23,164 nucleotides of DNA from an uncultured Dehalococcoidia bacterium (GTDB taxonomy: Bacteria > Chloroflexota > Dehalococcoidia > Dehalococcoidales > UBA3254). Below the pieces are notes generated by a model that had not been told where the DNA came from, did not search any database, and saw nothing but the letters and a program-made list of their open reading frames with translations. The stretch lies in NCBI GenBank assembly GCA_903890885.1, contig CAITCX010000491.1, positions 1 to 23,164 of the forward strand, read 5' to 3'. The position numbers were made by a program, and so were the translations under genes. This document shows, one piece after another, positions 12,971 through 20,682 of this stretch; positions within the stretch are counted from its first letter, which is position 1; each line of letters begins with the position of its first letter.

Positions 12971-15914
12971 AAAATTGTTCAGCGGTTTAATGGACTCCAA
13001 TGACAGAGAAGTTGAGCGCATTAAACCGATAATAGCAAAAATAAATGCTCTGGAGCCTGATTTTGAGCGCCTCAGCGATGCTGAGTTGAAGGCCAAAACC
13101 CAGGAATTCAAGGACCGCATCAGTCAGGCCTGCGCAGGGACGCGGGAAGAACTGGAAAAGGCCCGCCTCGAATTAAGTGAAAAGCGCAAGTGCGAAGTGG
13201 ACGCTATTAATTCTATCCAGCAGGACGAGTTATCCCGCGAGTGTAAAGACCTCGAAAAGGAAGTTGAAAAGAAAGAAAATAATCTAAAAGAAACAGAAAA
13301 ACATATCCTGGATGAAATCCTTCCGGAGGCTTTCGCCGCTGTAAGAGAGGCTGCCAGACGCACGATCCACCAGCGTCATTTCGATGTACAGTTGATCGGA
13401 GGCATCGTCTTGCATCAGGGTAAGATCGCCGAGATGAAGACAGGTGAAGGTAAAACCCTGGTGGCTACCTGCCCTCTGTACCTAAATTCTTTAAGCGGAC
13501 GCGGAGCCCACCTTATCACCGTCAACGATTACCTGGCACGACGTGACCCGTACTGGATGGCCCCGATCTATAACGCCCTGGGAGTAAATGTAGCTTCGAT
13601 TTATCCTCAACAAACGCCAGACGAACACACCCCTTCTCGTATCTACGATCTGTCTCATGACTCAGGCGATAGAACATGGAAGCATTTTAAAACGGTTCCA
13701 CGCCAGGAAGCCTACAAAGCGGATATCACTTACGGCACCAGCTCTGAATTCGGTTTTGACTATCTGCGGGATAACATGGTGATTGACCTTAATCAATGTG
13801 TGCAGCGGCCCCTTAATTTCGGCATCGTGGACGAGGTAGACAACCTGCTGATCGATGAAGCCCGAACCCCATTGATTATCAGCGGAGTGGCCGAAGAGGC
13901 AGGCGATCTGTACAAAGCCGTGAATAATGTCGTCAACCGCATGAAGGTCAAGCTGATGCCTTATGAACCGGTTACTGCAGCCGATAAAGAGGCTGAAGAA
14001 CAGATTGAGAGCGGCAACGAGTTCGATTATATTGCTTATGAAAAAAATCATACGGTCAAAGAAACACCACACGGACAGGAAAAACTTGCCAGGGCTTTCG
14101 GCATGCATTCCAACGCTCTATTTGGAGGCGAAAGCCAGAGCGAATACGAAACTCAAGGGTTTGAGGACACCAAAAAGCAGCAAGATATTCTATCAATATT
14201 CCGGAAATCCATGCAGGCCCACTCTCTCTATAGAAAAGACCGTGATTACGTGGTCAACGATGACGGTGAGGTCATTATTGTAGATGAATTTACAGGCCGG
14301 TTGATGCTGGGCAGGCGTTTTTCCGAAGGCCTGCACCAGGCTATCGAGGCCAAGGAAGGAGTCAAGGTCCAGAGAGAAAGCCTGACATATGCCACTATCA
14401 CAATACAGAACTATTTCCGCATGTACGATAAACTGGCAGGCATGACAGGCACGGCTGTCACTGAAGCAGAAGAATTCCATAAAATCTATAAACTGGATGT
14501 GGTGGTTATACCCACCAATAAGCCCAACCTGAGGAAAGATCACAGCGACCGTATTTACCGGGACGAAGAGGCTAAATATAATGCTGTTATACAGGAAATC
14601 CAGGAAGTCAGTAAAAAAGGGCAACCTATCCTGGTGGGTACAGTTTCAATTGAAAAATCCGAACGGTTGGGAGATCTACTGAAAAGAAAAGGTGTTAGCT
14701 TCAATATTCTAAACGCCAAAAATCATGAAAAAGAAGCCCAGGTTATCGCCGATGCCGGCAAACCAGACACTGTCACTGTGGCAACCAATATGGCAGGACG
14801 CGGCGTGGATATAGTATTGGGCGGTCGCGAACCTAAGGCAGAAGATTTTACCGAAAATGGCGAGTTTGTGAAAGCCCGCCAGGAGTGGGAAAACCGGCAT
14901 AACAAAGTCATAGATCTGGGCGGTTTACATGTTATAGGCACCGAGCGCCATGAAGCTCGCCGTATCGATAATCAACTCCGAGGTAGAAGCGGTCGACAGG
15001 GTGATCCGGGCGGCAGTCGCTTTTATGTGGCGCTGGATGACGATATCATGCGCCGTTTCGGCGGCGACCGCATCAAAAGTGTTTTAAATTGGGTCGGTAT
15101 GGACCCCACCATTCCGATTGAAAACGCCATGGTCAGCAAGTCCATAGAAGGCTCCCAGGTCAAAGTTGAAGGTTACCACTTCGATATCCGGAAGCACCTG
15201 GTAGAATATGACGATGTGGTTAATAAACACCGTGAGTTGATCTATTCAGAGAGGAAAAAAGTCCTCAGCGGTGCAGATCTCAAGGCTAATATCCTACGCA
15301 TGCTTAATGAAGAAGTAAAAAAAGCGATCTCAGAAAACATTGGGAACCGTCCAAACGATGAATGGAATGTTGAAGGACTGATAGCAGCTCTTAACGCCTT
15401 CTTTCCAGTTCCTAAAGATCTGAAAGCCGCTAAACTGGCAGAGCTAAATCCCGGTGATATCGAAAGGCAAATAGGAGAAGCTGTACGGACCGCCTATGAC
15501 GAAAAAGAAAACGCGATCGGGTCTAAAGACATGCGCCTGTTGGAACGACTGGTCATGCTCAGAATCATCGACGAATTATGGGTGGAACACCTGACAGAAA
15601 TGGAAAATATGCGGCAGGCGGCTAATTGGCAGACCCTTCGCCAGGTCAAGGCCGTGGATGCCTACAAAAACCTTGGACATGAGAAATTCGGGATCCTGAA
15701 AAGTACCATAAGCCAGGAAGTGGCCCGCATGATATTCCATGTCAACATCCGACGTGAAGAAGATAAAAAGATCTCCACGCCGATCTCGCGGGCTGCCGGG
15801 GCCACCAATCAAGCCAGCAAAAATGTCCCAAGGGTAGCCGGGCAAAAAGTAGGCCGCAATGATCCCTGTGTCTGTGGCAGCGGTAAAAAATATAAACACT
15901 GCTGCGGCAAGTAA
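12963..15914 (+). CDS. secA: Preprotein translocase ATPase SecA
   Basis: Motor ATPase that drives unfolded preproteins through SecYEG at the inner face of the membrane. The ATG at 12963 (983 residues) is chosen over the one at 12954 because GAGG (12950-12953) is 9 bases from the former and abuts the latter. Motifs: Walker A MKTGEGKT at 158-165, TVNDYLARRD, ITYGTSSEFGFDYLRDNM, Walker B region VDEVDNLLIDEARTPLIISG from 289, AGMTGTA, NMAGRGVDIVLGG, QLRGRSGRQGDPG, and a C-terminal SEC-C zinc domain CVCGSGKKYKHCC. The protein is longer than E. coli SecA (901) because of a charged coiled-coil-like insertion (about 55-118) before Walker A and another of about 30 residues near 216-248. A single SecA supports general secretion. 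Confidence 0.96.
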   Translation: MFKKLFSGLMDSNDREVERIKPIIAKINALEPDFERLSDAELKAKTQEFKDRISQACAGTREELEKARLELSEKRKCEVDAINSIQQDELSRECKDLEKEVEKKENNLKETEKHILDEILPEAFAAVREAARRTIHQRHFDVQLIGGIVLHQGKIAEMKTGEGKTLVATCPLYLNSLSGRGAHLITVNDYLARRDPYWMAPIYNALGVNVASIYPQQTPDEHTPSRIYDLSHDSGDRTWKHFKTVPRQEAYKADITYGTSSEFGFDYLRDNMVIDLNQCVQRPLNFGIVDEVDNLLIDEARTPLIISGVAEEAGDLYKAVNNVVNRMKVKLMPYEPVTAADKEAEEQIESGNEFDYIAYEKNHTVKETPHGQEKLARAFGMHSNALFGGESQSEYETQGFEDTKKQQDILSIFRKSMQAHSLYRKDRDYVVNDDGEVIIVDEFTGRLMLGRRFSEGLHQAIEAKEGVKVQRESLTYATITIQNYFRMYDKLAGMTGTAVTEAEEFHKIYKLDVVVIPTNKPNLRKDHSDRIYRDEEAKYNAVIQEIQEVSKKGQPILVGTVSIEKSERLGDLLKRKGVSFNILNAKNHEKEAQVIADAGKPDTVTVATNMAGRGVDIVLGGREPKAEDFTENGEFVKARQEWENRHNKVIDLGGLHVIGTERHEARRIDNQLRGRSGRQGDPGGSRFYVALDDDIMRRFGGDRIKSVLNWVGMDPTIPIENAMVSKSIEGSQVKVEGYHFDIRKHLVEYDDVVNKHRELIYSERKKVLSGADLKANILRMLNEEVKKAISENIGNRPNDEWNVEGLIAALNAFFPVPKDLKAAKLAELNPGDIERQIGEAVRTAYDEKENAIGSKDMRLLERLVMLRIIDELWVEHLTEMENMRQAANWQTLRQVKAVDAYKNLGHEKFGILKSTISQEVARMIFHVNIRREEDKKISTPISRAAGATNQASKNVPRVAGQKVGRNDPCVCGSGKKYKHCCGK

Positions 15915-15981
15915 TTTTGATAGTGAATCAGATTTAACACATGATATGTAAACCGTGATTATATTCAAGCTATAGTTCCTG

Positions 15982-16029
15982 AAATGCGATAATATGAAAA
16001 CAAGATAAATATTATCGCATTTGGTTTTT
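15982..16029 (+). terminator. 14-bp perfect hairpin between secA and polX
   Basis: AAATGCGATAATAT (15982-15995) pairs perfectly with ATATTATCGCATTT (16009-16022) across a 13-base loop, then GG and TTTTT. It reads as the terminator of the prs-secA operon. The polX ATG is only 6 bases after the T-run, so the structure also forms the polX leader if there is read-through. Confidence 0.6.
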
Positions 16030-16034
16030 AAATC

Positions 16035-17756
16035 ATGAAAAACGCTGAGATAATAGAAATCCTGGAAAATATCGCAGTATTGCTGGAATTGAAAAGCGAA
16101 AGCTTCTTCAAGTCCAGAGCTTACCAGAAAGCCGCCCGTTCCATTGAGTCTCTGGCTGAAGACGTAGACAAGCTGGTGGCTGAAGGCCGTTTGCAAGAAA
16201 TCCCGGGTGTAGGCGAAGCTATCTCTAAAAAGCTAACCGAACTGGTGAGCACGGGACGTCTGGACTATTATGAAAAGCTGAAAGCCGAATTTCCACCAGG
16301 AATTAACGTCCTTATGGAAATACCCGGCATCGGGCCGCGAACTGCCCTTCTTCTGACAAAAGAATTGGGTATTTCCCATTTAGACGACCTGGAAAAAGCC
16401 ATTGAAGACGGCAAAGTAGCCGCTCTGCCCAGAATGGGTGAAAAAACCGCCCACAATATCCTTCGCCAGATCAAGGCCTACCGCAAAATAAAGAGCGAAC
16501 AGCGAGTTCCGCTGGGGACTGCTTTACCGATTGCCGAAGCATTGATGGAGGAGATGAGATCAATCCCCGGATTGAAACAATTGAGCCTGGCCGGTAGTTT
16601 GCGCCGCTTCAAAGATACCATTGGAGACATCGATTTAGTCGGAACAGCGGATGATCCGGAGACCGCTTTAAAGACGTTCACCAGCCTGCCAGTCATTAAA
16701 GAGATTCAGGAAATTGACCGCACAAAAGCCAGCGTGATCATTTTTAACGGTTTGCAAGTGGACTTGCGCATGGTCGAGAATGACTCTTTCGGTTCGGCTT
16801 TACAGTATTTTACCGGCAGCCAGCAGCATAATATCGACTTGCATACCCGGGCGGAACAATTTGGATTAAGCCTCTCGGAATACGGCATCGTCAATTTACC
16901 AGGCGGAGAGATAGAAAAGTTTTTCACAGAAGAATCTTTTTATAAAAGACAAGGTCTCCACTTTATTCCGCCGGAAATACGCGAAGGACAGCCTGAAATA
17001 AGCCTGGCCGAAAAAAACCTTCTGCCCCATCTGATCGAATTAGCCGACATCAAAGGCGACCTGCATGTACACAGCGACTGGAGCGACGGGGCAGGGTCAC
17101 TTGAAACAATGCTTGGCGCCGTTCGTGAAAGAGGCTACCAGTATATTGCCATAACTGATCATTCACCGGGATTGGGTATTGCCGGCGGACTAGACATTGA
17201 CCGGCTCCATCAACAAGCAAAACTAATAGACGAGTTGAACATGAAAAATCCGGATATCAGGATCCTGAGCGGGATAGAAGTTGATATTCGGGCCAACGGG
17301 ACTCTGGATGTGCCTGACGAAGTGCTGGCCGAACTGGATGTGGTAGTGGCCTCCGTCCATTCCGGCCTGAATCAAGGGATAGAGCAAATGACCCGGCGTA
17401 TTTTATCCGCCATCCATAATCCACATGTAGACATCCTTGGCCATCCTACCTGCCGTCTGTTGGGCCAAAGGGAACCGGTGGATTTGGACATTGAAGCTAT
17501 CTTTAAAGCAGCCCTGGAGCATAATACCGCTCTGGAAATCAATGCTATGCCCAGCCGGTTAGACTTAAAAGACACCCACATTTATAAGGCCAGACAGACG
17601 GGCGTGAAATTGGTAATTGCTACAGACTCCCATCACCCGGAACATCTCAAGTTCATGCGTTTTGGAGTAGGGATGGCAAGGCGAGGCTGGTGTGAAGCCA
17701 AAGATATATTAAATACCCTGCCGGCTGACCAATTTTTAACTGCTCTGAAACGCTAA
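16035..17756 (+). CDS. polX: DNA polymerase X family, with PHP phosphoesterase domain
   Basis: Repair polymerase for gap filling in base-excision repair; bacterial members add a PHP domain with 3'-5' exonuclease and AP-end processing activity. It has 573 residues, the normal length. The N-terminal 8-kDa region is followed by helix-hairpin-helix motifs (LQEIPGVGEAISKKL near 53-67, LMEIPGIGPRTALLL near 93-107). The polymerase site is AGSLRRFKDTIGDIDLVG with Asp198 and Asp200, plus Asp243 in LQVDLRMV. The PHP domain from about 340 keeps its metal ligands: DLHVHSDWSDG, ITDHS, GIEVDI, VASVHSGL, ILGHPT and ATDSHHPEH. The start matches the family N-terminus (MKNAEI), yet no ribosome site is visible in the T-rich leader. 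The next gene follows after a short gap. Confidence 0.95.
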   Translation: MKNAEIIEILENIAVLLELKSESFFKSRAYQKAARSIESLAEDVDKLVAEGRLQEIPGVGEAISKKLTELVSTGRLDYYEKLKAEFPPGINVLMEIPGIGPRTALLLTKELGISHLDDLEKAIEDGKVAALPRMGEKTAHNILRQIKAYRKIKSEQRVPLGTALPIAEALMEEMRSIPGLKQLSLAGSLRRFKDTIGDIDLVGTADDPETALKTFTSLPVIKEIQEIDRTKASVIIFNGLQVDLRMVENDSFGSALQYFTGSQQHNIDLHTRAEQFGLSLSEYGIVNLPGGEIEKFFTEESFYKRQGLHFIPPEIREGQPEISLAEKNLLPHLIELADIKGDLHVHSDWSDGAGSLETMLGAVRERGYQYIAITDHSPGLGIAGGLDIDRLHQQAKLIDELNMKNPDIRILSGIEVDIRANGTLDVPDEVLAELDVVVASVHSGLNQGIEQMTRRILSAIHNPHVDILGHPTCRLLGQREPVDLDIEAIFKAALEHNTALEINAMPSRLDLKDTHIYKARQTGVKLVIATDSHHPEHLKFMRFGVGMARRGWCEAKDILNTLPADQFLTALKR

Positions 17757-17859
17757 CCGACTCCGGAAAACACGCATATCAACTTCTTGTGCAAAACTTA
17801 TCTTTCTTTATGCTAAAAGACAGTTGATTCCTGAGACCGGTCTTATTAAAATAGATATA

Positions 17860-18552
17860 ATGGATGATTGTACTCAGAACACCCTAAAACAAGAAATGCC
17901 TCCGGTCGGTAATGCTGAAATAGCGATCCGCCATTTTCAGACTGAGCTGGCATCTGGTAAACACTGGTATCTGGCCCTGCTGGAGACCATTGGTTTGTGG
18001 ACCAGCGAAACCGAGGTCGTTTTAGAACGCACCTATCAATACCTGATACAGGGAGAAGCTTTCGATTGGCTGCTTTTAGCTGAGCGTCTCTGCGACACGG
18101 TAGGGGGCTTGGTGCCTGACCAGCCAAAAAACGACCTGCTATTTCATGGCAAACCACCCTTGCTGTTGAGCGCCGACCAATACAAGCTTCTTATGGGTGA
18201 GGCCAAATATCACAAGTATCTAAACTTCTTCTATGGGGTAACAGTGGAAGAGGCCCTGATTCAGGCCGTCCGTGAAGAGGTGCGCAAAGAAAGGCACGCT
18301 AACTTCTGGAAAAATGATGTAGTTGAAGATGAAGAAGTCTTTTCCAGGGTATATGACGAATCTTACTCCACCTTGCTAAAGCAGTTCAGAAAAGAAAAAC
18401 ACTACCATTTACTTTCCAACAGCAGCTTGACCGAAATGAAACAATTTACCTACTGGTGTTTTAAGTTCCGCATTAAAATCTCTGAAAAGGCCCGGGTGGC
18501 CAGCGATACCCAGAAAGGCCTTCAGTGGTTAAAAAGAAACGGATATACCTAA
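17860..18552 (+). CDS. Uncharacterised protein (about 230 aa)
   Basis: I do not recognise this gene. From the ATG at 17860 it has 230 residues; the frame also opens at a TTG at 17824, which would add 12. No start has a clear ribosome site. A weak promoter-like pair (TTGTGC at 17787, TATGCT at 17809) would start transcription near 17821, which fits the ATG better. The protein is soluble and helix-rich, with no membrane segment or signal peptide. It opens with AIRHFQTELASGKHWYLALL, has an aromatic and acidic middle, a Lys/Arg/Glu-rich stretch (VREEVRKERH) and a C-terminal KQFTYWCFKFRIKISEKARV. No catalytic motif is evident. The gene follows polX and meets glyA head-on, the two sharing 4 bases at their stops. 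Confidence 0.7.
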   Translation: MDDCTQNTLKQEMPPVGNAEIAIRHFQTELASGKHWYLALLETIGLWTSETEVVLERTYQYLIQGEAFDWLLLAERLCDTVGGLVPDQPKNDLLFHGKPPLLLSADQYKLLMGEAKYHKYLNFFYGVTVEEALIQAVREEVRKERHANFWKNDVVEDEEVFSRVYDESYSTLLKQFRKEKHYHLLSNSSLTEMKQFTYWCFKFRIKISEKARVASDTQKGLQWLKRNGYT

Positions 18553-19793
18553 TAATCTATGCCCGGTACAGGAAAACGACTGCAAAGCTGTTTCACTTCA
18601 TCGCTGATCTGCTTCTGAGTGTTATGGTCGCCCAGGCTGGTGAGCACTTTAACGATCCATCCCGCCAGGGTTTTCATTTCTTCTTTGCCCATTCCGCGGG
18701 AAGTTACCGCCGGCGTACCAAAACGCATTCCACTGGTGATTTTAACCGGCCGGGGATCAAAGGGGATGGCATTGCGGTTAGCTATAATGCCTACCGATTC
18801 AAGAGCCAGTTGAGCGTCTAATCCAGTTACACCGATGGGGGTTAAATCCACCAGTAACATATGATTATCGGTTCCACCGGAAATCAAGCGAAGGCCAGCT
18901 TTTTCCAACTCCACGGCCATAACCAGAGCATTATCCAGAATAGCCTGCTGATATTTCACAAACTCCGGCTGTAAAGCCTCCAGAAAGCAAACGGCTTTGG
19001 CTGCTACCACATGCATCAAGGGACCTCCCTGCATGCGCGGGAAAGTGGCTGAATCAATCTTTGGACCAAAGTCCTTCTTTCCGACAATGAACCCGGCCCT
19101 TGGCCCGCGCAGGGTCTTGTGAGTGGTACCGCTGACCAGATCGGCATAAGGAACGGGAGAAGGATGATGACCAGACGCCACCAAACCGGCGATATGGGCT
19201 ATGTCAGTTAGAAATTTGGCTCCCACCAGATCAGCAATCTTTTTAAATCTTTCGAAATCTATAATACGAGGATAAGAACTGGCACCCGCCACGATAAGTT
19301 TCGGTTTATGTTCGACAGCCAGCCTTTCCACTTCAGCGTAATCTATTCTCTCCGTCTCACGGTTAACGCCGTAGCCCACAAATTTATAAATTTTACCTGA
19401 GAAATTGGCGGGAGCACCGTGGGTGAGATGTCCTCCGTGAGCCAAACTCATCCCCATGACGGTATCACCGGGGTTAAGAAGCGCAAAATAGACAGCCATG
19501 TTGGCTTGAGCTCCGCTGTGGGGCTGTACATTAGCGTATTCAGCCCGGAAAAGCTGTTTGGCTCTGTCTATGGCCAGGTTTTCCACTGCATCCATGTTCT
19601 GGCAGCCGCCGTAATAACGCGCCCCGGGGTAACCTTCAGCGTATTTATTGGTTAAAACCGACCCCTGGGCTTCTAAAACAGCTCGGCTGGTATAATTCTC
19701 AGAAGCAATCAGGTTAACCGTTTCTTTCTGGCGTTTTACTTCAGCATCCAGAATTCGACTAACCTCGGGATCGGTTTGTTTTAAAGACCCCAT
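18549..19793 (-). CDS. glyA: Serine hydroxymethyltransferase
   Basis: PLP enzyme that interconverts serine and glycine while loading one-carbon units on tetrahydrofolate, in the cytosol. It has 414 residues, the usual length. Motifs: LIASENYTSRAVLEAQGS, LTNKYAEGYPGARYYGG, NVQPHSGAQANMAVY, LAHGGHLTHG, LTDIAHIAGLVASG with Asp197 and His200, and the PLP lysine Lys226 in SGTTHKTLRGPRAG, with ITSGMRFGTPAVTSRG near the end. AGGAGGGAG sits 4 bases before the ATG. It lies 31 bases after the rhomboid gene on the same strand, so the two are probably one transcript. The stop overlaps the convergent upstream neighbour, leaving no room for an intergenic terminator. Confidence 0.97.
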   Translation of the reverse strand: MGSLKQTDPEVSRILDAEVKRQKETVNLIASENYTSRAVLEAQGSVLTNKYAEGYPGARYYGGCQNMDAVENLAIDRAKQLFRAEYANVQPHSGAQANMAVYFALLNPGDTVMGMSLAHGGHLTHGAPANFSGKIYKFVGYGVNRETERIDYAEVERLAVEHKPKLIVAGASSYPRIIDFERFKKIADLVGAKFLTDIAHIAGLVASGHHPSPVPYADLVSGTTHKTLRGPRAGFIVGKKDFGPKIDSATFPRMQGGPLMHVVAAKAVCFLEALQPEFVKYQQAILDNALVMAVELEKAGLRLISGGTDNHMLLVDLTPIGVTGLDAQLALESVGIIANRNAIPFDPRPVKITSGMRFGTPAVTSRGMGKEEMKTLAGWIVKVLTSLGDHNTQKQISDEVKQLCSRFPVPGIDY

Positions 19794-19824
19794 GCTCTCC
19801 CTCCTAGCGAAATGCGACTCGATT

Positions 19825-20430
19825 TTATAATCCTCTCAATTCCCGGCGCCGGTAGTACCAGCCTACCAGAGCTCCGTAAGCCAAACCACCCAGATGAGCC
19901 TGCCAGGCCACACCAGGATTAAATGTCACCATCAAAAAACCTATTAATATTCCTACCCATAGTGGCACAGGAACTATAAAAAACATCAATACACGAACAT
20001 TAGGCCGCATGACCATCAGGAGTCCACCCAGAGCAAAGATCGCCCCAGAAGCCCCTATTACGATAGTATTATGAGTAATTTGGAAATAGGGCAGAGGAAT
20101 ATAGGAAAACAGAATAAAAAATAATCCTCCTACCACACCTCCCGCAAAATAGGTCGACAGGAAACCGGTTTCACCCACCAGTGCTATAACGAAAGTCGCA
20201 AAGAAATAAAGGGTTATCATATTGAAAACGAGGTGGTAGATACTACCGTGCAGAAACATGTAAGTCAGGAGCGTCCAGGGTTGCTGAACCATCCAGGATG
20301 GATTCAGACCAAAGCTCTTATCTATCACTCTCTGCTGATCGAAGATGCCAGAAATAAATATTATAGCGTTAACAACTAGTAGAACCCAGATGGGATTGAG
20401 GCCTGATCTGCGGTTTGAACCAAATGCCAT
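19825..20430 (-). CDS. Rhomboid family intramembrane serine protease
   Basis: Polytopic membrane protease that cleaves transmembrane substrates within the bilayer. It has 201 residues with about six hydrophobic segments, the size of a minimal bacterial rhomboid. Catalytic features are present: the oxyanion-type HLVFN motif (His66, Asn70), Ser128 in GASGAIFALGG, and His179 in AHLGGLAYG, forming the Ser-His dyad. The N-terminus is short and basic (SNRRSG), and the C-terminus ends in YYRRREL. AGGAT lies 8 bases before the ATG. An extended -10 promoter lies about 55 bases upstream. The gene precedes glyA by 31 bases, with no obvious functional link. The substrate is unknown. Confidence 0.92.
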   Translation of the reverse strand: MAFGSNRRSGLNPIWVLLVVNAIIFISGIFDQQRVIDKSFGLNPSWMVQQPWTLLTYMFLHGSIYHLVFNMITLYFFATFVIALVGETGFLSTYFAGGVVGGLFFILFSYIPLPYFQITHNTIVIGASGAIFALGGLLMVMRPNVRVLMFFIVPVPLWVGILIGFLMVTFNPGVAWQAHLGGLAYGALVGWYYRRRELRGL

Positions 20431-20483
20431 TACAAATTATCCTGTCAATTAAGATTTTCAGCCACTTAAAAACGACTATTGTA

Positions 20484-20492
20484 ATTATAGCA
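20484..20492 (-). promoter_or_regulatory. Extended -10 promoter for rhomboid-glyA
   Basis: On the minus strand TGC precedes a perfect TATAAT (20489-20484). The -35 position at 17 bases (TTCGAA, 20512-20507) is poor. The predicted leader is about 45 bases. Confidence 0.5.
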
Positions 20493-20499
20493 TTTTTCA

Positions 20500-20527
20500 G
20501 AGGCTATTCGAAATCTCATTGAGCCTC
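20500..20527. repeat. Inverted repeat between divergent promoters
   Basis: GAGGCT (20500-20505) and AGCCTC (20522-20527) form a 6-bp palindrome with a 16-base spacer. It covers the -35 region of the leftward promoter, so it could be an operator, but it is short and may be chance. Nothing else clear is seen in this 252-base gap apart from the two promoters. Confidence 0.3.
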
Positions 20528-20572
20528 ACCTTAAAATTCACAAGTTTTAAATGCATATTGTGTACCAAAAAG

Positions 20573-20581
20573 TGCTATAAT
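20573..20581 (+). promoter_or_regulatory. Extended -10 promoter for the Ig-repeat membrane protein
   Basis: TGC precedes TATAAT (20576-20581), the same nine bases as in the prs and rhomboid promoters. No good -35 is seen. Transcription would start near 20588, giving a leader of about 95 bases that ends in the strong ribosome site AAAGGAGAT. Confidence 0.5.
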
Positions 20582-20682
20582 ACTTTTTGATTTGATCCTG
20601 CTCTTTCCAGGTTTTAACACAATATAAATATTCTTGAAAATAACACATATTTCATAATCTTCCATGTAATAAAGGAGATAAT

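Noticed and set aside
13662..14624. Open frames of more than 140 codons on the minus strand inside secA
   Set aside because: They are antisense to conserved SecA motifs, and their composition is explained by secA codon use.
15576..16196. A 206-codon open frame on the minus strand across the secA-polX junction
   Set aside because: It runs antisense to the conserved SecA C-terminus and the PolX N-terminus, crosses the hairpin, has no convincing ribosome site and resembles no protein.
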